From Bartonella quintana (GTDB taxonomy: Bacteria > Pseudomonadota > Alphaproteobacteria > Rhizobiales > Rhizobiaceae), in contig NZ_AP019773.1 in the NCBI RefSeq assembly GCF_009936175.1, positions 620,001 through 684,000 on the forward strand: a stretch of DNA of 64,000 bases, written 5' to 3'. The stretch's first letter is position 1, and every line of letters starts with the position of its first letter. The notes under the pieces were generated by a model that worked only from the letters and a program-made list of their open reading frames with translations, was not told the origin of the DNA and ran no database searches. Below, in pieces: positions 32,764 through 42,877 of this stretch. Made by a program: the position numbers and the translations under genes.

Positions 32764-33435
32764 TCATCCATTTGTCAATTCTAAAGCACTTTGGAAAAGT
32801 AAACGGCCATCAGTACCACTATGTGCGGGTTCAATAAAATTTTCAGGATGAGGCATCATACCAAGAATATTCCCAGCTTTATTGATAATACCAGCAATAT
32901 CTCTTATCGAACCGTTAGGGTTTGTATTTTCTGCATAACGGAAAACAATTTGTTCATTGTCTTCCATTTGTTTTAATGTTTCATTATCAACAAAGTAGTT
33001 TCCATCGTGATGGGCAACAGGACAACGAATGATTTGTCCTTTGGAATAATAGCGAGAAAATCTTGTGTTGGCATTCACTACTTCTAATTTTATTTCACGA
33101 CAAACAAATTTTAATGAAGTATTACGCATTAAAGTACCAGGCAATAGTCTAGCTTCTAATAAAATTTGAAATCCATTACAAATGCCTATCACCGTGACAC
33201 CTTTTTGTGCTTTTTCACGAACAGCTTGCAAGACAGGTGTTCGAGCACCAATAGCGCCACATCTTAAGTAGTCTCCATAAGAAAAACCGCCAGGAATAAA
33301 AATGACATCTACATCTGGAATCGTTGACTCTGTTTGCCAAATTTTAATTGGTTCAACTCCGGTTATGTGATGTAATGCTGCAAGCATATCCTGATCGCGA
33401 TTTAATCCAGGTAATTGAATAATAGCAGTTTTCAT
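32764..33435 (-). CDS. purQ: Phosphoribosylformylglycinamidine synthase, glutaminase subunit
   Basis: Class I glutamine amidotransferase subunit supplying ammonia to PurL. The frame also opens at a GTG at 33447 that abuts the purS stop codon, but the family begins [14 protein letters not shown], so ATG at 33435 is chosen (223 residues). The catalytic triad is visible: the nucleophile in GICNGFQ near residue 86 and the His/Glu in MPHPENF near the C-terminus. It directly follows purS, implying a purC-purS-purQ transcript. Confidence 0.95.
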   Translation of the reverse strand: MKTAIIQLPGLNRDQDMLAALHHITGVEPIKIWQTESTIPDVDVIFIPGGFSYGDYLRCGAIGARTPVLQAVREKAQKGVTVIGICNGFQILLEARLLPGTLMRNTSLKFVCREIKLEVVNANTRFSRYYSKGQIIRCPVAHHDGNYFVDNETLKQMEDNEQIVFRYAENTNPNGSIRDIAGIINKAGNILGMMPHPENFIEPAHSGTDGRLLFQSALELTNG

Positions 33436-33447
33436 AGAGAGTTTCAC

Positions 33448-33687
33448 TTAAAGAAGTTCTATTGTGTAATTTTCAATGACAGTATTTGCAAGTAACTCTT
33501 CACACATTTTTTCAAGCTTTTTCTTGGCATTCTCAGCAGACTGATCATCAAGCACAATATCAAAAACTTTTCCTTGGCGAATAGAGTGAATACCTGTGAA
33601 AGCTAAACTCTTTAAAGCACCAGCAATTGCTTCTCCTTGTGGATCAAGAACCCTGCTTTTGAGAGTAACTGTAACACGCGCTTTCAT
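33448..33687 (-). CDS. purS: Phosphoribosylformylglycinamidine synthase subunit PurS
   Basis: Small structural subunit that bridges PurL and PurQ, found with small-type PurL. 79 residues, with the usual MKARVTVTLKSRVLDPQG start and the GxxxxxLGF-like stretch replaced by GALKSLAFTGIHSIRQGKVFD. It is placed between purC and purQ, as in other Rhizobiales. Its stop codon touches the alternative GTG of purQ, indicating tight translational coupling. Confidence 0.95.
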   Translation of the reverse strand: MKARVTVTLKSRVLDPQGEAIAGALKSLAFTGIHSIRQGKVFDIVLDDQSAENAKKKLEKMCEELLANTVIENYTIELL

Positions 33688-33774
33688 TTTCTATTTCCTG
33701 TTGTTAGAAGCACTGCTCTTTGAAGATGTACGTACTTACAATTTAAAGGAAGGTGATTAATATCACCTTGTTTT

Positions 33775-34539
33775 TTATTTTACTAAAACTGGACCGGTTG
33801 GTCGCGGAGGTTCATTTTCATTGATGATACCGAGACGCTTTGCTACCTCTTGATAGGCATTAATAAGGCCTCCCATATTACGCCGAAAACGATCTTTATC
33901 CATTTTTTCTCGTGTTTGCATATCCCATAACCGGGCAGAATCAGGAGATATTTCATCAGCAAGAACAATGCGCATCGCTTCATCTTCCCATAAGCGGCCA
34001 AATTCCATTTTGAAATCAATTAATTGAATATTAGCAGCAGCAAAAAGTCCAGAAAGAAAGTCATTAATACGAATTGAAAGTTGCATAATATCTTCTATTT
34101 CTTGTGGAACAGCCCAGCCAAAAGCGGTGATATGTTCTTCAGTTACCATTGGGTCATCAAGAGAATCATTCTTATAATAAAATTCAATAATGGATTGCGA
34201 AAGAGCAGTTCCTTCTTCCAATCCCAAACGCTTAGAAAGAGAGCCAGCAGCAACGTTACGAACAACAACTTCCAATGGAATAATTTCAACGGCTTTAATA
34301 AGTTGTTCGCGCATATTTATACGCTTGATAAAGTGTGTTGGGATGCCTAAGCGGCCAAGATGGCTAAAGATATGTTCCGAAATACGGTTATTTAAAACTC
34401 CTTTTCCGTCGATGACTTCATGCTTTTTTGCATTAAAAGCAGTTGCGTCATCTTTAAAAAATTGAATATAGGTCCCTGGTTCAGGTCCCTCATATAGAAT
34501 TTTGGCCTTGCCTTCATAAATACGGTGGCGACGATTCAT
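33775..34539 (-). CDS. purC: SAICAR synthase
   Basis: Phosphoribosylaminoimidazole-succinocarboxamide synthase: joins aspartate to CAIR using ATP. 254 residues. Family landmarks: [30 protein letters not shown] at the N-terminus (given in part), [17 protein letters not shown] near residue 94, and [10 protein letters not shown] near residue 175, followed by [12 protein letters not shown]. First gene of the minus-strand purC-purS-purQ group. purB, which acts next on the product, lies about 0.8 kb upstream on the same strand. Confidence 0.96.
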   Translation of the reverse strand: MNRRHRIYEGKAKILYEGPEPGTYIQFFKDDATAFNAKKHEVIDGKGVLNNRISEHIFSHLGRLGIPTHFIKRINMREQLIKAVEIIPLEVVVRNVAAGSLSKRLGLEEGTALSQSIIEFYYKNDSLDDPMVTEEHITAFGWAVPQEIEDIMQLSIRINDFLSGLFAAANIQLIDFKMEFGRLWEDEAMRIVLADEISPDSARLWDMQTREKMDKDRFRRNMGGLINAYQEVAKRLGIINENEPPRPTGPVLVK

Positions 34540-34714
34540 TGTAATTCTCTATTATCTTTGAGGAGCTTTGAATAGCATTGATGACTAATATTATCCTAAT
34601 TGGCAGAAATTCTCAATGATTGCTGTAGCACTTTGTAATTTTTTTTATCATTGGAGTTTTTACAAAGAAAAATAAAACTTAAATAGACAGAGTGAAAAAG
34701 ATTATCTTATTGGA

Positions 34715-35263
34715 TCACATCTTTGCAAAAAAATGAGAGAGAACCATAAGTCCTTCAGGCCAAGGCCCATGCCCAGATTCTACATTGATGTGGCCAGACT
34801 GCCCAGCGTCAACAAAAAGTGCTCCCCAATCATTGGCAAGATTTTCTGCAACTGAGAATTGGCAAAATTCATCATTGCGGCTGGCTATGACTATGGAGGG
34901 AAAAGGTAATTTTTCGCGACGATATGGGCCGAATGTCTTTAAGTATTTGGGGCGTATTTTTTCATTGCTTACGTCTGGAGGTGCAACAAAAAAAGCGCCG
35001 CAAATTTTTTCTGCATTCTGTACAGTTGCATGAATAGCGGTTGGAACACCTAATGAATGAGCAATAATAGCAACAGGTTTTTGAGCTTGTGCAATAGCCG
35101 CTTTAACTGCGTTTACCCAGTCTTCACAAACAGGTTTTGACCAATGGGCTTGTTTAACACGGCGTGCTGTAGACAATTTTTGTTCCCATCGTGTTTGCCA
35201 ATGGTCAGGACCAGATCCTTTATAGCCGGGAACAATGAGAATATCGAGTTGATTGGCTTTCAT
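34715..35263 (-). CDS. RBBP9/YdeN-type alpha/beta hydrolase
   Basis: Small serine hydrolase of the DUF1234/RBBP9 family. 182 residues. It begins with the LIVPGYKGSGPDHWQTRWE pattern typical of the family. The nucleophile is in IIAHSLGVP near residue 70, an aspartate in SRNDEFC near residue 130, and the histidine in SGHINVESGHGPWPEG near residue 158, so the triad appears complete. The physiological substrate is unknown for the family. It sits between purC and purB on the same strand without a metabolic link that I can see. Confidence 0.85.
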   Translation of the reverse strand: MKANQLDILIVPGYKGSGPDHWQTRWEQKLSTARRVKQAHWSKPVCEDWVNAVKAAIAQAQKPVAIIAHSLGVPTAIHATVQNAEKICGAFFVAPPDVSNEKIRPKYLKTFGPYRREKLPFPSIVIASRNDEFCQFSVAENLANDWGALFVDAGQSGHINVESGHGPWPEGLMVLSHFFAKM

Positions 35264-35338
35264 GGAGTGTTTCCTGTGTTATAATGTGCTTTAATCACAG
35301 GGAGAAGGCAATATATTTATTCTTTATATACAATTTTG

Positions 35339-36643
35339 TCATTCCTCAAAGACGCGTTTAAAAATCGTGTCGATATGTTTTGTATGGTAAGAAAGGTCAA
35401 ATTTTTCGCAAATTTCTTCTTTACTTAATGCTTTTGTTACATCTTTGTCGTTGAGCAATTCTTCTAAAAAGTCTTTTCCTTGTTCCCAAACTTTCATCGC
35501 ATTTCGTTGTACAATCCGATAAGAATCTTCACGACTGATTCCAGCTTGTGTAAGTGCTAAAAGCACCCGTTGTGAATGAACAAGACCACGAAATTTATTG
35601 AGATTTTTTTGCATATTTTCTGGATAGACAATTAAATTTTCAATTACGTAGGTCAGTCGAGCAAGAGCAAAATCAAGAGTAATGGTAGCATCAGGGCCAA
35701 TATAACGTTCAACGGATGAATGAGAAATATCACGTTCATGCCAAAGTGCTACATTTTCCATTGCAGGTATTGCAAAGGCACGCACCATGCGTGCTAACCC
35801 AGTTAAATTTTCTGTTAAAACTGGATTACGTTTATGGGGCATGGCGGATGACCCCTTTTGTCCAGGTGAAAAATGTTCTTCTGCTTCAAGAACTTCTGTT
35901 CGTTGCAAATGGCGTATTTCTATGGCTAATCTTTCAATGGATGAAGCAATAACACCAAGCGTTGCAAAGAACATGGCGTGACGATCACGTGGTATAACTT
36001 GGGTGGAAACAGGTTCAATGCGTAACCCTAATGCTTTTGCTACATGTTCTTCAATATATGGATCAATATTAGCAAAAGTTCCTACAGCTCCTGAGATAGC
36101 ACAAGTAGAAATTTCTTCTCGTGCAGCAAGAAGACGGTTGTGACAACGAGAAAATTCAGCATATGCAAGAGCAAATTTGACTCCAAATGTTGTCGGTTCA
36201 GCATGAATACCGTGACTACGCCCAATAGTGATTGTTTCTTTATGTTGAAAAGCACGTTTTTTCAATGCTTCAAGAAGCTGATCTATGTCTTTTAGCAAAA
36301 TATCACTCGCACGCATCAATTGAATATTAAGTGTTGTATCTAGGACATCTGATGATGTCATGCCTTGGTGGATAAAGCGAGCTTCTGGGCCAATAAATTC
36401 ACCTAAGTGCGTTAAAAATGCTATAACATCATGTTTGGTGATTGCCTCAATTTCATTAATGCGATTAACATCAAATTCGGCTGCTGCTCCTTTTTCCCAA
36501 ATCACCTTTGCTGCTTCTTTTGGAATAATACCCAGTTGAGCGAGGGCATCACAGGCATGTGCTTCAATTTCGAACCAAATGCGATATTTCGTTTTAGGTG
36601 ACCAAATTGTTACCATTTCAGGGCGAGAATAACGTTCTATCAT
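35339..36643 (-). CDS. purB: Adenylosuccinate lyase
   Basis: Fumarase-superfamily lyase acting twice in purine synthesis (SAICAR to AICAR, adenylosuccinate to AMP). 434 residues, full length. The superfamily signature is present as GSSAMPHKRNPV near residue 262; the catalytic histidine region is TIGRSHGIHAEPTTFG near residue 137. The protein begins MIERYSRPEMVTIWSP, usual for alphaproteobacteria. The 9 bp gap to rpe upstream on the same strand suggests one transcript. Confidence 0.96.
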   Translation of the reverse strand: MIERYSRPEMVTIWSPKTKYRIWFEIEAHACDALAQLGIIPKEAAKVIWEKGAAAEFDVNRINEIEAITKHDVIAFLTHLGEFIGPEARFIHQGMTSSDVLDTTLNIQLMRASDILLKDIDQLLEALKKRAFQHKETITIGRSHGIHAEPTTFGVKFALAYAEFSRCHNRLLAAREEISTCAISGAVGTFANIDPYIEEHVAKALGLRIEPVSTQVIPRDRHAMFFATLGVIASSIERLAIEIRHLQRTEVLEAEEHFSPGQKGSSAMPHKRNPVLTENLTGLARMVRAFAIPAMENVALWHERDISHSSVERYIGPDATITLDFALARLTYVIENLIVYPENMQKNLNKFRGLVHSQRVLLALTQAGISREDSYRIVQRNAMKVWEQGKDFLEELLNDKDVTKALSKEEICEKFDLSYHTKHIDTIFKRVFEE

Positions 36644-36652
36644 AATTTTTCC

Positions 36653-37327
36653 TTATTGTGAGAGGCTTGCAGCGTGGCGCAATGCACTTATACGTGTTTT
36701 ATAAAGCTCTTTGTTTCCATCTTTATAAATTGCAGAGCCTGCGACAAATACATTTGCACCAGCTTTTGCAGTTATTCCGATTGTATCAACAGTGATACCA
36801 CCATCAACTACAAGATCAATAGGTCGATGAGCAATCATGCTTTTAACGCGTTTGATTTTATCTTTCATTTCTGGAATAAAACTTTGTTCACCAAAACCAG
36901 GATTAACTGTCATGATGAGGATAAGATCTAATTGATCAAGCAAATACTCAAGTACAGGTTCTGGTGTGCTTGGATTGATTGCAAGTCCTGCTTTTTTTCC
37001 CATTCCTTTGATTTTTTGCAGTGAACGATGAAGATGAAGCTCTGCTTCAGCGTGAATGGTTATGATATCTGAACCAGCTTGTGCAAAGGCTTCAAGGTAA
37101 GGATCTGCCGGTGAGATCATAAGATGGACGTCAAATATTGCTCTGGTTAATGGACGGAGTGCCTTGACGATATTGGGGCCAAAAGTGATATTAGGAACAA
37201 AGTGACCGTCCATAATATCAAGATGGAGCCAGTCTGCGCCAGCATCAACAATATCTAATACTTCTTGGCCGAGTTTGGAAAAATCAGCAGCCAAAAGTGA
37301 AGGCGAAATGAGATGAGAACGAGGCAT
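36653..37327 (-). CDS. rpe: Ribulose-phosphate 3-epimerase
   Basis: TIM-barrel enzyme of the pentose phosphate pathway interconverting ribulose-5-phosphate and xylulose-5-phosphate. 224 residues. Metal and catalytic residues are in place: [14 protein letters not shown] at the start, [19 protein letters not shown] near residue 33, HLMI near residue 70, [12 protein letters not shown] near residue 142 and DGGI near residue 178. It feeds ribose-phosphate metabolism and is coupled to purB downstream. Confidence 0.96.
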   Translation of the reverse strand: MPRSHLISPSLLAADFSKLGQEVLDIVDAGADWLHLDIMDGHFVPNITFGPNIVKALRPLTRAIFDVHLMISPADPYLEAFAQAGSDIITIHAEAELHLHRSLQKIKGMGKKAGLAINPSTPEPVLEYLLDQLDLILIMTVNPGFGEQSFIPEMKDKIKRVKSMIAHRPIDLVVDGGITVDTIGITAKAGANVFVAGSAIYKDGNKELYKTRISALRHAASLSQ

Positions 37328-37472
37328 TAAGATCTCCTTAGTTGGCTCTTTTTAGCATGTGGTGTTGTATACTAAAATATCATTTGTGTTGTGATGTAAA
37401 AGAAAGAGTATGTGTTATAAATCTTTTTAGGAAAATACTATTCGAAATTTTAAAGCTGTGTAAGTGAAAGAT

Positions 37473-38009
37473 ATGTCAAATCATATAACAACATATTTAA
37501 TGCCTAAACTTCAACATATTGTTACTGTTTCTTCGCAAGAATATCGAGACGCTATGAGTCATTTTGCAGGAGCTGTGCATATTGTGACAACAAATGGCAT
37601 TAAGGGAAGGCGCGGGGTGACAATTTCAGCGTGTTGTTCTTTATCTGATGATCCCCCAACACTTCTTGTTTGCCTAATGCGCCATAATCCTAAGAATCAG
37701 TTATTTATGGAAAATGGGAATTTTTGTGTTAATAGCTTGGCAGGAAAACATCGTCCACTAGCGGATGTTTTTTCCAGGCGCTGCAATTCCACAGAAACTG
37801 AATGTTTTGATATAGCACAATGGGGGACTTTGCAGACTGGTGCCCCTAGTCTTTCAGATGCTTTAGCTTCATTTGATTGTCGTTTGATTTGTTGGCACGA
37901 GCATGCAACCCATTACGTTTTGATTGGTGAAGTTGTTGCAATCAACTGTAATCAAGAAAAAGAGGCTTTGATGTATTTGAATCGTGGATATCATACTCTA
38001 CCTTTATAA
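37473..38009 (+). CDS. Flavin reductase-like FMN-binding protein
   Basis: Split-barrel flavin reductase domain protein (PF01613), the type that supplies reduced flavin to two-component monooxygenases. The frame opens at GTG 37464; ATG 37473 is preferred, giving 178 residues. Family features: FAGAVHIVTTNG, RGVTISACCSLSDDPPTLLVC near residue 50 (given in part), and FCVNSLAG. No partner monooxygenase gene is adjacent, so the role is unknown. It is divergent from rpe and followed by dksA. Confidence 0.82.
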   Translation: MSNHITTYLMPKLQHIVTVSSQEYRDAMSHFAGAVHIVTTNGIKGRRGVTISACCSLSDDPPTLLVCLMRHNPKNQLFMENGNFCVNSLAGKHRPLADVFSRRCNSTETECFDIAQWGTLQTGAPSLSDALASFDCRLICWHEHATHYVLIGEVVAINCNQEKEALMYLNRGYHTLPL

Positions 38010-38295
38010 AAATTTTTATTTTTTTACTAAGATGATTTGTTGTTGGTACGTTTGGGTTTTAGCTCAACGATTTTTATGTTTTTTAGAATGGCTGAAAAAA
38101 AGACGTATGATGTATGGAAGAGTCCTAATCAGTTATTATTTCAAGAGAATACATGCTATGCAAAAAAGTGACTGAAGACCTAAACAATGACTTTAAACAC
38201 ATTTTTAGAGTGTTATAAAAAAGCATTTTGCACTTGTGTTGATCGATATTGAACAATATATAGACCCCACATCCATATATGGAGGTTTTTATGGA

Positions 38296-38712
38296 ATGAA
38301 CGAAGAGATTGATGGTCAATATCGTCCTAGTGAAGATGAGCCTTTTATGAATGAGCGGCAAAAGGCGTATTTTCGTGCTAAATTGGTTTCTTGGAAGAAT
38401 GATATATTAAGAGAAGCCCGTGAGACTTTGGAAAATTTGCAGGAAGAGAATGGCGGTCAACCTGATCTGACTGATAGAGCATCTTGCGAAACTGATCGTA
38501 CAATCGAATTACGTGCTCGTGATCGTCAGAGAAAGCTTATTTCAAAGATAGATGCTGCTTTAGAGCGCATTGATGATGGGACTTACGGTTTTTGTAAAGA
38601 AACTGGTGAGCCTATTAGTATAAAGCGCCTTGAGGCTCGACCGATTGCAGTTTTGTCATTAGAAGCACAAGAACGTCATGAACGCCTGGAAAAAGTTTAT
38701 CGCGAAGATTAA
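38296..38712 (+). CDS. dksA: RNA polymerase-binding transcription factor DksA, zinc-cysteine-poor type
   Basis: Secondary-channel factor that works with ppGpp in the stringent response. The frame is open from a TTG at 38236, but ATG at 38296 gives the family N-terminus and has GGAGG upstream, so 138 residues are called. The coiled coil contains DRASCETDRTIELRARDRQRK. In the globular end, where Escherichia coli DksA has Cys-x2-Cys and a second Cys-x2-Cys, this protein has Cys-Lys-Glu-Thr (FCKET) and Ser-Leu-Glu-Ala (LSLEA). Only one of four ligands remains, so zinc binding is unlikely. This is known for some alphaproteobacterial DksA proteins. Confidence 0.93.
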   Translation: MNEEIDGQYRPSEDEPFMNERQKAYFRAKLVSWKNDILREARETLENLQEENGGQPDLTDRASCETDRTIELRARDRQRKLISKIDAALERIDDGTYGFCKETGEPISIKRLEARPIAVLSLEAQERHERLEKVYRED

Positions 38713-38764
38713 AATCGATAGAGATGATGAACAAATGAAATGCTTAACGCTAAAATTGGGTATT

Positions 38765-39283
38765 TTATTTTTTGGGAACAGGAATAAATAAAGATGGCTC
38801 GTGCCGTCCTTCGATTTCAGCGGTAATTGCTGAATCTTCCACCTGTTGATTCATAAAACAAACGGAAGTACTATCTTGCGTATGCTTTTTTTCACTTACG
38901 CAAAAAGGTGTTTTTTCTGTAAGGTGAGGGCTTTGATTAGTTTCTGTTGTTGTTAATGTTTGCTGTGTCTTTCTTTTTTGTGTGATGGGTGTGATAATAT
39001 TGGATTCTACCACAACATCTGTCAGTCCACCAATAAGAAGCAAATGCTCTCTATCATCACAACGTATCAAAATAAGACGACGTGTGCGATCGATAGAAAT
39101 TTTATCGCAGAGGGTTAGTCGCGATGGGAGCTTTTTTTTGTTGATGCTAAATGTTCTTGTATTTAAACGACGTAAAAACAGGATAATTGCCGCAATAGCA
39201 ACGATTGTTATGATAAAAAATACAAAGCTTGTTGTTATGTTAGCTGCGGATGTGCCTATTTTGCTTGATAACCAGACATACAT
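38765..39283 (-). CDS. FliO-like single-span membrane protein
   Basis: 172 residues: a short periplasmic N-terminus, one transmembrane helix (about residues 18-38), then a cytoplasmic domain. That domain has RLTLCDKISIDRTRRLILIRCDDREHLLLIGG (given in part), the FliO-type pattern in which a basic RR is followed by EHLLLIGG and DVVVE. The C-terminal 70 residues are low-complexity and polar. FliO normally helps assemble the flagellar export gate, but no flagellar gene lies in the window; similar orphans next to dksA are common in Rhizobiales. A role outside flagella or a decaying relic are both possible. Confidence 0.72.
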   Translation of the reverse strand: MYVWLSSKIGTSAANITTSFVFFIITIVAIAAIILFLRRLNTRTFSINKKKLPSRLTLCDKISIDRTRRLILIRCDDREHLLLIGGLTDVVVESNIITPITQKRKTQQTLTTTETNQSPHLTEKTPFCVSEKKHTQDSTSVCFMNQQVEDSAITAEIEGRHEPSLFIPVPKK

Positions 39284-39499
39284 AGAGCTTCTCCCATTTT
39301 ATAATGAAAATATTATTTTTTATTGAGATAAGTTTGTAAAGATACCCTTAAAAGGTTCACTTAATAATATAAAACAAGATTTTTTAAACATTGAGTGATT
39401 TTTCTTAGGCGGATATTTTATGGTATATAGCATAACAATAATTATAATATGGAGGCAATTTGTGGCATAAAAAAATAGCTATAATCAAGGCAAATATAG

Positions 39500-42049
39500 A
39501 TGGATAAAGGTTTTGAGAATATTGAAAGATCATCGTCTGTTTCTGTACATCGGGGGACTATGATTTGTGGTGTTGTTTTTGTAATAGCTTTTCTATTCTT
39601 AGTGGGTATTCTAGGTTTTCTTTATCCGCAAAGCTATCTGCAAAAAACTGTGTTGGTGTCTTTTTTGGCTTTAGCGGTTATTGGGGTTACTGCACTCGTT
39701 CTGATAGGAATGGAGATTTTGAGATATAATGCATCGCAGTTTTATGAAGGCTTTGATTTCAGCATTTTTAATAGTACCGATGATGCAATTGTAGTTTCTG
39801 ATTTGTCAGGTTTTGTTTATTATTCTAATCAAAATTATCGAAAAATTCTTACCTATAAGCCTGATTCCTCTTGTTATGCGATTATTGCTGATCTTCCAGG
39901 GGCTGGTGCATTGGCGTATCGTTTAAAGATTGCAGCATTTAGTGATCTTGCAGCGCAAGAAGAATTAAAGGTGGAAGAGCCGATTTTTGCTCATTCTGTG
40001 CAAAAAAACTCTAGTTGGTACAATATTTCTGTTCAACCGATAACAAAGCGGAGAAAAAAACTTTTATTTTGGCGTATTGCTGATATTTCGCACTTGCAAG
40101 AGTGCCGTGAAGTTTTTTTCTCAAATCTCCAAGAAGCTATCAATCACTTAGATCAAGCACCTGTTGGTTTTTTATCCGTTAATACACAGGGAACGATTCT
40201 TTATGCAAATGCGATTTTTGCCGAATGGTTTTCAATTGACTTGGCAAATTTTACTATTGGTCAGTATAATTTTGATTTGCTCTTTGGTGGTGTTGAAGCC
40301 AATAGTGTATGGAGTGATATTTGTTTGCAAAATAACAAGCATCAAAGTTTAGATTACTCTACGCCTTATACGTTTTCATTATATTTAAATTCAGAGGTCG
40401 GAAGCAGGAAAATATTGAATTGTTTTATGTGTGCTTCTTCTCTCTTAGAAGATGAAGCCGTTTATCGTATTGTGATGGTGCCTCGATTGATACAAAAGGT
40501 AGAGAATGATTATCAATCAAAATTACCAAGTCTATTGGTAGAGTATTTTGAGGCAAGCCCATTTGCAATAGCAGTAGTGGATCAGAAACAGAAAGGGCAA
40601 TTGGTTCACATAAATGGTGCTTTTTCATCACTCATGGGATGTGCGAGAAAAACTCTTAATCTTTATGATGTTATATCTCGCCGTGATCGTGCACAGCTAG
40701 AGCGTGCATTTCAGAAAATTACGATAAATAAAAATTATTCAGTTTCGATAGAAACAGTTTTAGAAAATAATGAGGAGCGCCATGTGCGTCTCTATTTTAT
40801 GCCTTTAGCGCCATATCATAATGATGCATTACAAGATTTGATCATTATATCTGTTATAGAAACAACAGAACAAAAAATGCTTGAAGATAAAATAATGCAA
40901 AGTCAAAAAATGCAAGCTGTCGGGCAATTGGCTGGTGGTATTGCGCATGATTTTAATAACGTTTTAACAGCGATTTTGATGTCATGCGATTTTCTTTTAA
41001 ATATGCATCGTAGTTCTGATCCAGCACATGCTGATCTTATTAATATTAAAAATAATGCTAACCGTGCGGCTGCACTTGTGCAGCAATTATTAGCTTTTTC
41101 TAGAAAGCAAACGCTTCGACCTGAAAAAGTTGATTTTACAGAACTTTTGTCAGATATTCGCAATCTTATTTTACCTCTTTTAGGCAATAATATTCAGTTG
41201 AAAATTATTCATGGGAGAGATTTGTGGAGCGTTGAAGTTGATCAAGCATCTTTTCAGCGTGTTATTATAAATTTGGTTATTAATGCACGTGATGCTATGT
41301 CAGAGGGAGGTGTTGTTACGATTGCAACCAATAATATTACAAAACAACAAAGTGCTGAATTTGATAATGTTGGTTTTGCAATTGGCGAATATGTACAGCT
41401 GACTATTTCAGATACAGGAACTGGTATATCAGCTGCTGTACAAAAAAAAATGTTTGAACCATTTTTTACAACAAAAGAAGTTGGAAAAGGAACTGGGCTT
41501 GGTTTATCAATGGTTTATGGAATTATCAAACAGACAGGTGGTTACATTTACTGTGATAGCCGAGAAGGGGAAGGGGCAACATTTCATATCTTTCTTCCGC
41601 GTTATATTCCTGATACTGATAGTGAAGTTTCTCAGAAAATTGAAAAAGGTGAAGAGCAGGAAAAAAATATAGACTTAACTGGATCGGCAACTGTTTTGCT
41701 GGTTGAAGATGAAGATGCTGTCAGAATGGGTGGGGTGAGGGCACTTCAAATGAGAGGATATAATGTTTTGGAAGCTGCAAGTGGGGTGGAAGCGCTTGCC
41801 ATTCTTGAAGAAAGTAAGGGCGCTGTTGATATTATTGTTTCCGATGTGGTGATGCCAGAAATGGATGGGCCGACTTTGCTCAAAGAATCGCGTCAAAAAT
41901 ATCCTGATATTAAATTTATTTTTGTTTCTGGGTACACGAAAGATGCTTTTACTAAAAATCTTCCACAAAATGCTATTTTCGGCTTTTTATCTAAACCATT
42001 TACACTCAAACAGTTAACTCTAGCAGTTAAAGAAACGCTTGCGCAGTGA
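39500..42049 (+). CDS. cckA: Hybrid sensor histidine kinase CckA
   Basis: Membrane hybrid kinase that heads the CtrA cell-cycle phosphorelay of alphaproteobacteria via ChpT. 849 residues. Two transmembrane helices (about 20-42 and 50-71), PAS-like sensory regions (about 85-450), a HisKA domain with GGIAHDFNNVLTA (phospho-acceptor His near 483), and a HATPase domain with NARDAM (N box), DTGTGI and GTGLGLSMVYGIIKQTGG. It ends in a receiver domain with VEDEDAVR and the phospho-acceptor Asp near 782 in IIVSDVVMPEMDG. The HDFNN form of the H-box is characteristic of CckA. It stands alone. Confidence 0.93.
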   Translation: MDKGFENIERSSSVSVHRGTMICGVVFVIAFLFLVGILGFLYPQSYLQKTVLVSFLALAVIGVTALVLIGMEILRYNASQFYEGFDFSIFNSTDDAIVVSDLSGFVYYSNQNYRKILTYKPDSSCYAIIADLPGAGALAYRLKIAAFSDLAAQEELKVEEPIFAHSVQKNSSWYNISVQPITKRRKKLLFWRIADISHLQECREVFFSNLQEAINHLDQAPVGFLSVNTQGTILYANAIFAEWFSIDLANFTIGQYNFDLLFGGVEANSVWSDICLQNNKHQSLDYSTPYTFSLYLNSEVGSRKILNCFMCASSLLEDEAVYRIVMVPRLIQKVENDYQSKLPSLLVEYFEASPFAIAVVDQKQKGQLVHINGAFSSLMGCARKTLNLYDVISRRDRAQLERAFQKITINKNYSVSIETVLENNEERHVRLYFMPLAPYHNDALQDLIIISVIETTEQKMLEDKIMQSQKMQAVGQLAGGIAHDFNNVLTAILMSCDFLLNMHRSSDPAHADLINIKNNANRAAALVQQLLAFSRKQTLRPEKVDFTELLSDIRNLILPLLGNNIQLKIIHGRDLWSVEVDQASFQRVIINLVINARDAMSEGGVVTIATNNITKQQSAEFDNVGFAIGEYVQLTISDTGTGISAAVQKKMFEPFFTTKEVGKGTGLGLSMVYGIIKQTGGYIYCDSREGEGATFHIFLPRYIPDTDSEVSQKIEKGEEQEKNIDLTGSATVLLVEDEDAVRMGGVRALQMRGYNVLEAASGVEALAILEESKGAVDIIVSDVVMPEMDGPTLLKESRQKYPDIKFIFVSGYTKDAFTKNLPQNAIFGFLSKPFTLKQLTLAVKETLAQ

Positions 42050-42265
42050 AATAGAGAAATTGTGTTTTTTAGACAAAAAGTCAGCGTATTTTGGAACGAT
42101 CATTATAAAAAATGCGTAAAACCAGTAAATCGCATAACAGTGAACTAAATAAATAAGGGTAAAGTGAAAAAATGAAGAAAGCTATTGCACATTTCCCACA
42201 AAGAATTTTATAAAAACTATGGATTTAATTATGTCAAAATTTTTATAGAGCTTAATCTAACGTAT

Positions 42266-42877
42266 TCAAAAGGATAAAAGTTGTTGTTGAGCATCTGTCA
42301 TTTTGTTGTTTCCTTCAATGAATGTTTTTAGGGCTTTGGGATAGAGTTGATTTTCAGCTTTAAGGACTCTTTGTGCTAAGCATTCAGCGGTATCATTGGG
42401 ACAGACTGGAACAGCCGCTTGGGCAAGAATCTTTCCTGCATCCATGTCGTTTGTAACAAGATGAACAGTGCAACCAGTGATTTTAACGCCTGCTTGTAAA
42501 ACTCTTTCGTGTGGCTTCAAACCTTTAAATGAAGGTAAAAGAGAAGGATGAATGTTTAAAATTCGCTCTTCATAGAGCTTTACAAAATGCGGTGAAATGA
42601 GGCGCATATAGCCAGCAAAGCAAAGAAGATCCGGTTTATATTGGGCTAAGACCGTAAAGATAGATTCTTCATGTGCTTCTCTTGTTGTGTAACTTTTGCG
42701 ATCAATAATGTGAGTAGGAAGGTTATTGTTACGTGCTTTTTCAATGCCGGCAGCATGAGGATTATCGCAGATAACGGCAATGATTTCAGCAGGGTATTCC
42801 TGTTGCTGGCTTGCTTTAGCGAGAGAAACCATATTAGATCCGTTGCCAGAAATAAAAACGACTATTTTTTTTTTCAT
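42266..42877 (-). CDS. purN: Phosphoribosylglycinamide formyltransferase
   Basis: Transfers a formyl group from 10-formyl-THF to GAR. 203 residues. Motifs: [13 protein letters not shown] near residue 7, and the catalytic region [13 protein letters not shown] near residue 92 followed by [12 protein letters not shown] with the conserved His, plus [17 protein letters not shown]. Its ATG overlaps the purM stop as ATGA, so translation is coupled to purM. The pair is separate from the purC-SQL block in this window. Confidence 0.96.
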   Translation of the reverse strand: MKKKIVVFISGNGSNMVSLAKASQQQEYPAEIIAVICDNPHAAGIEKARNNNLPTHIIDRKSYTTREAHEESIFTVLAQYKPDLLCFAGYMRLISPHFVKLYEERILNIHPSLLPSFKGLKPHERVLQAGVKITGCTVHLVTNDMDAGKILAQAAVPVCPNDTAECLAQRVLKAENQLYPKALKTFIEGNNKMTDAQQQLLSF

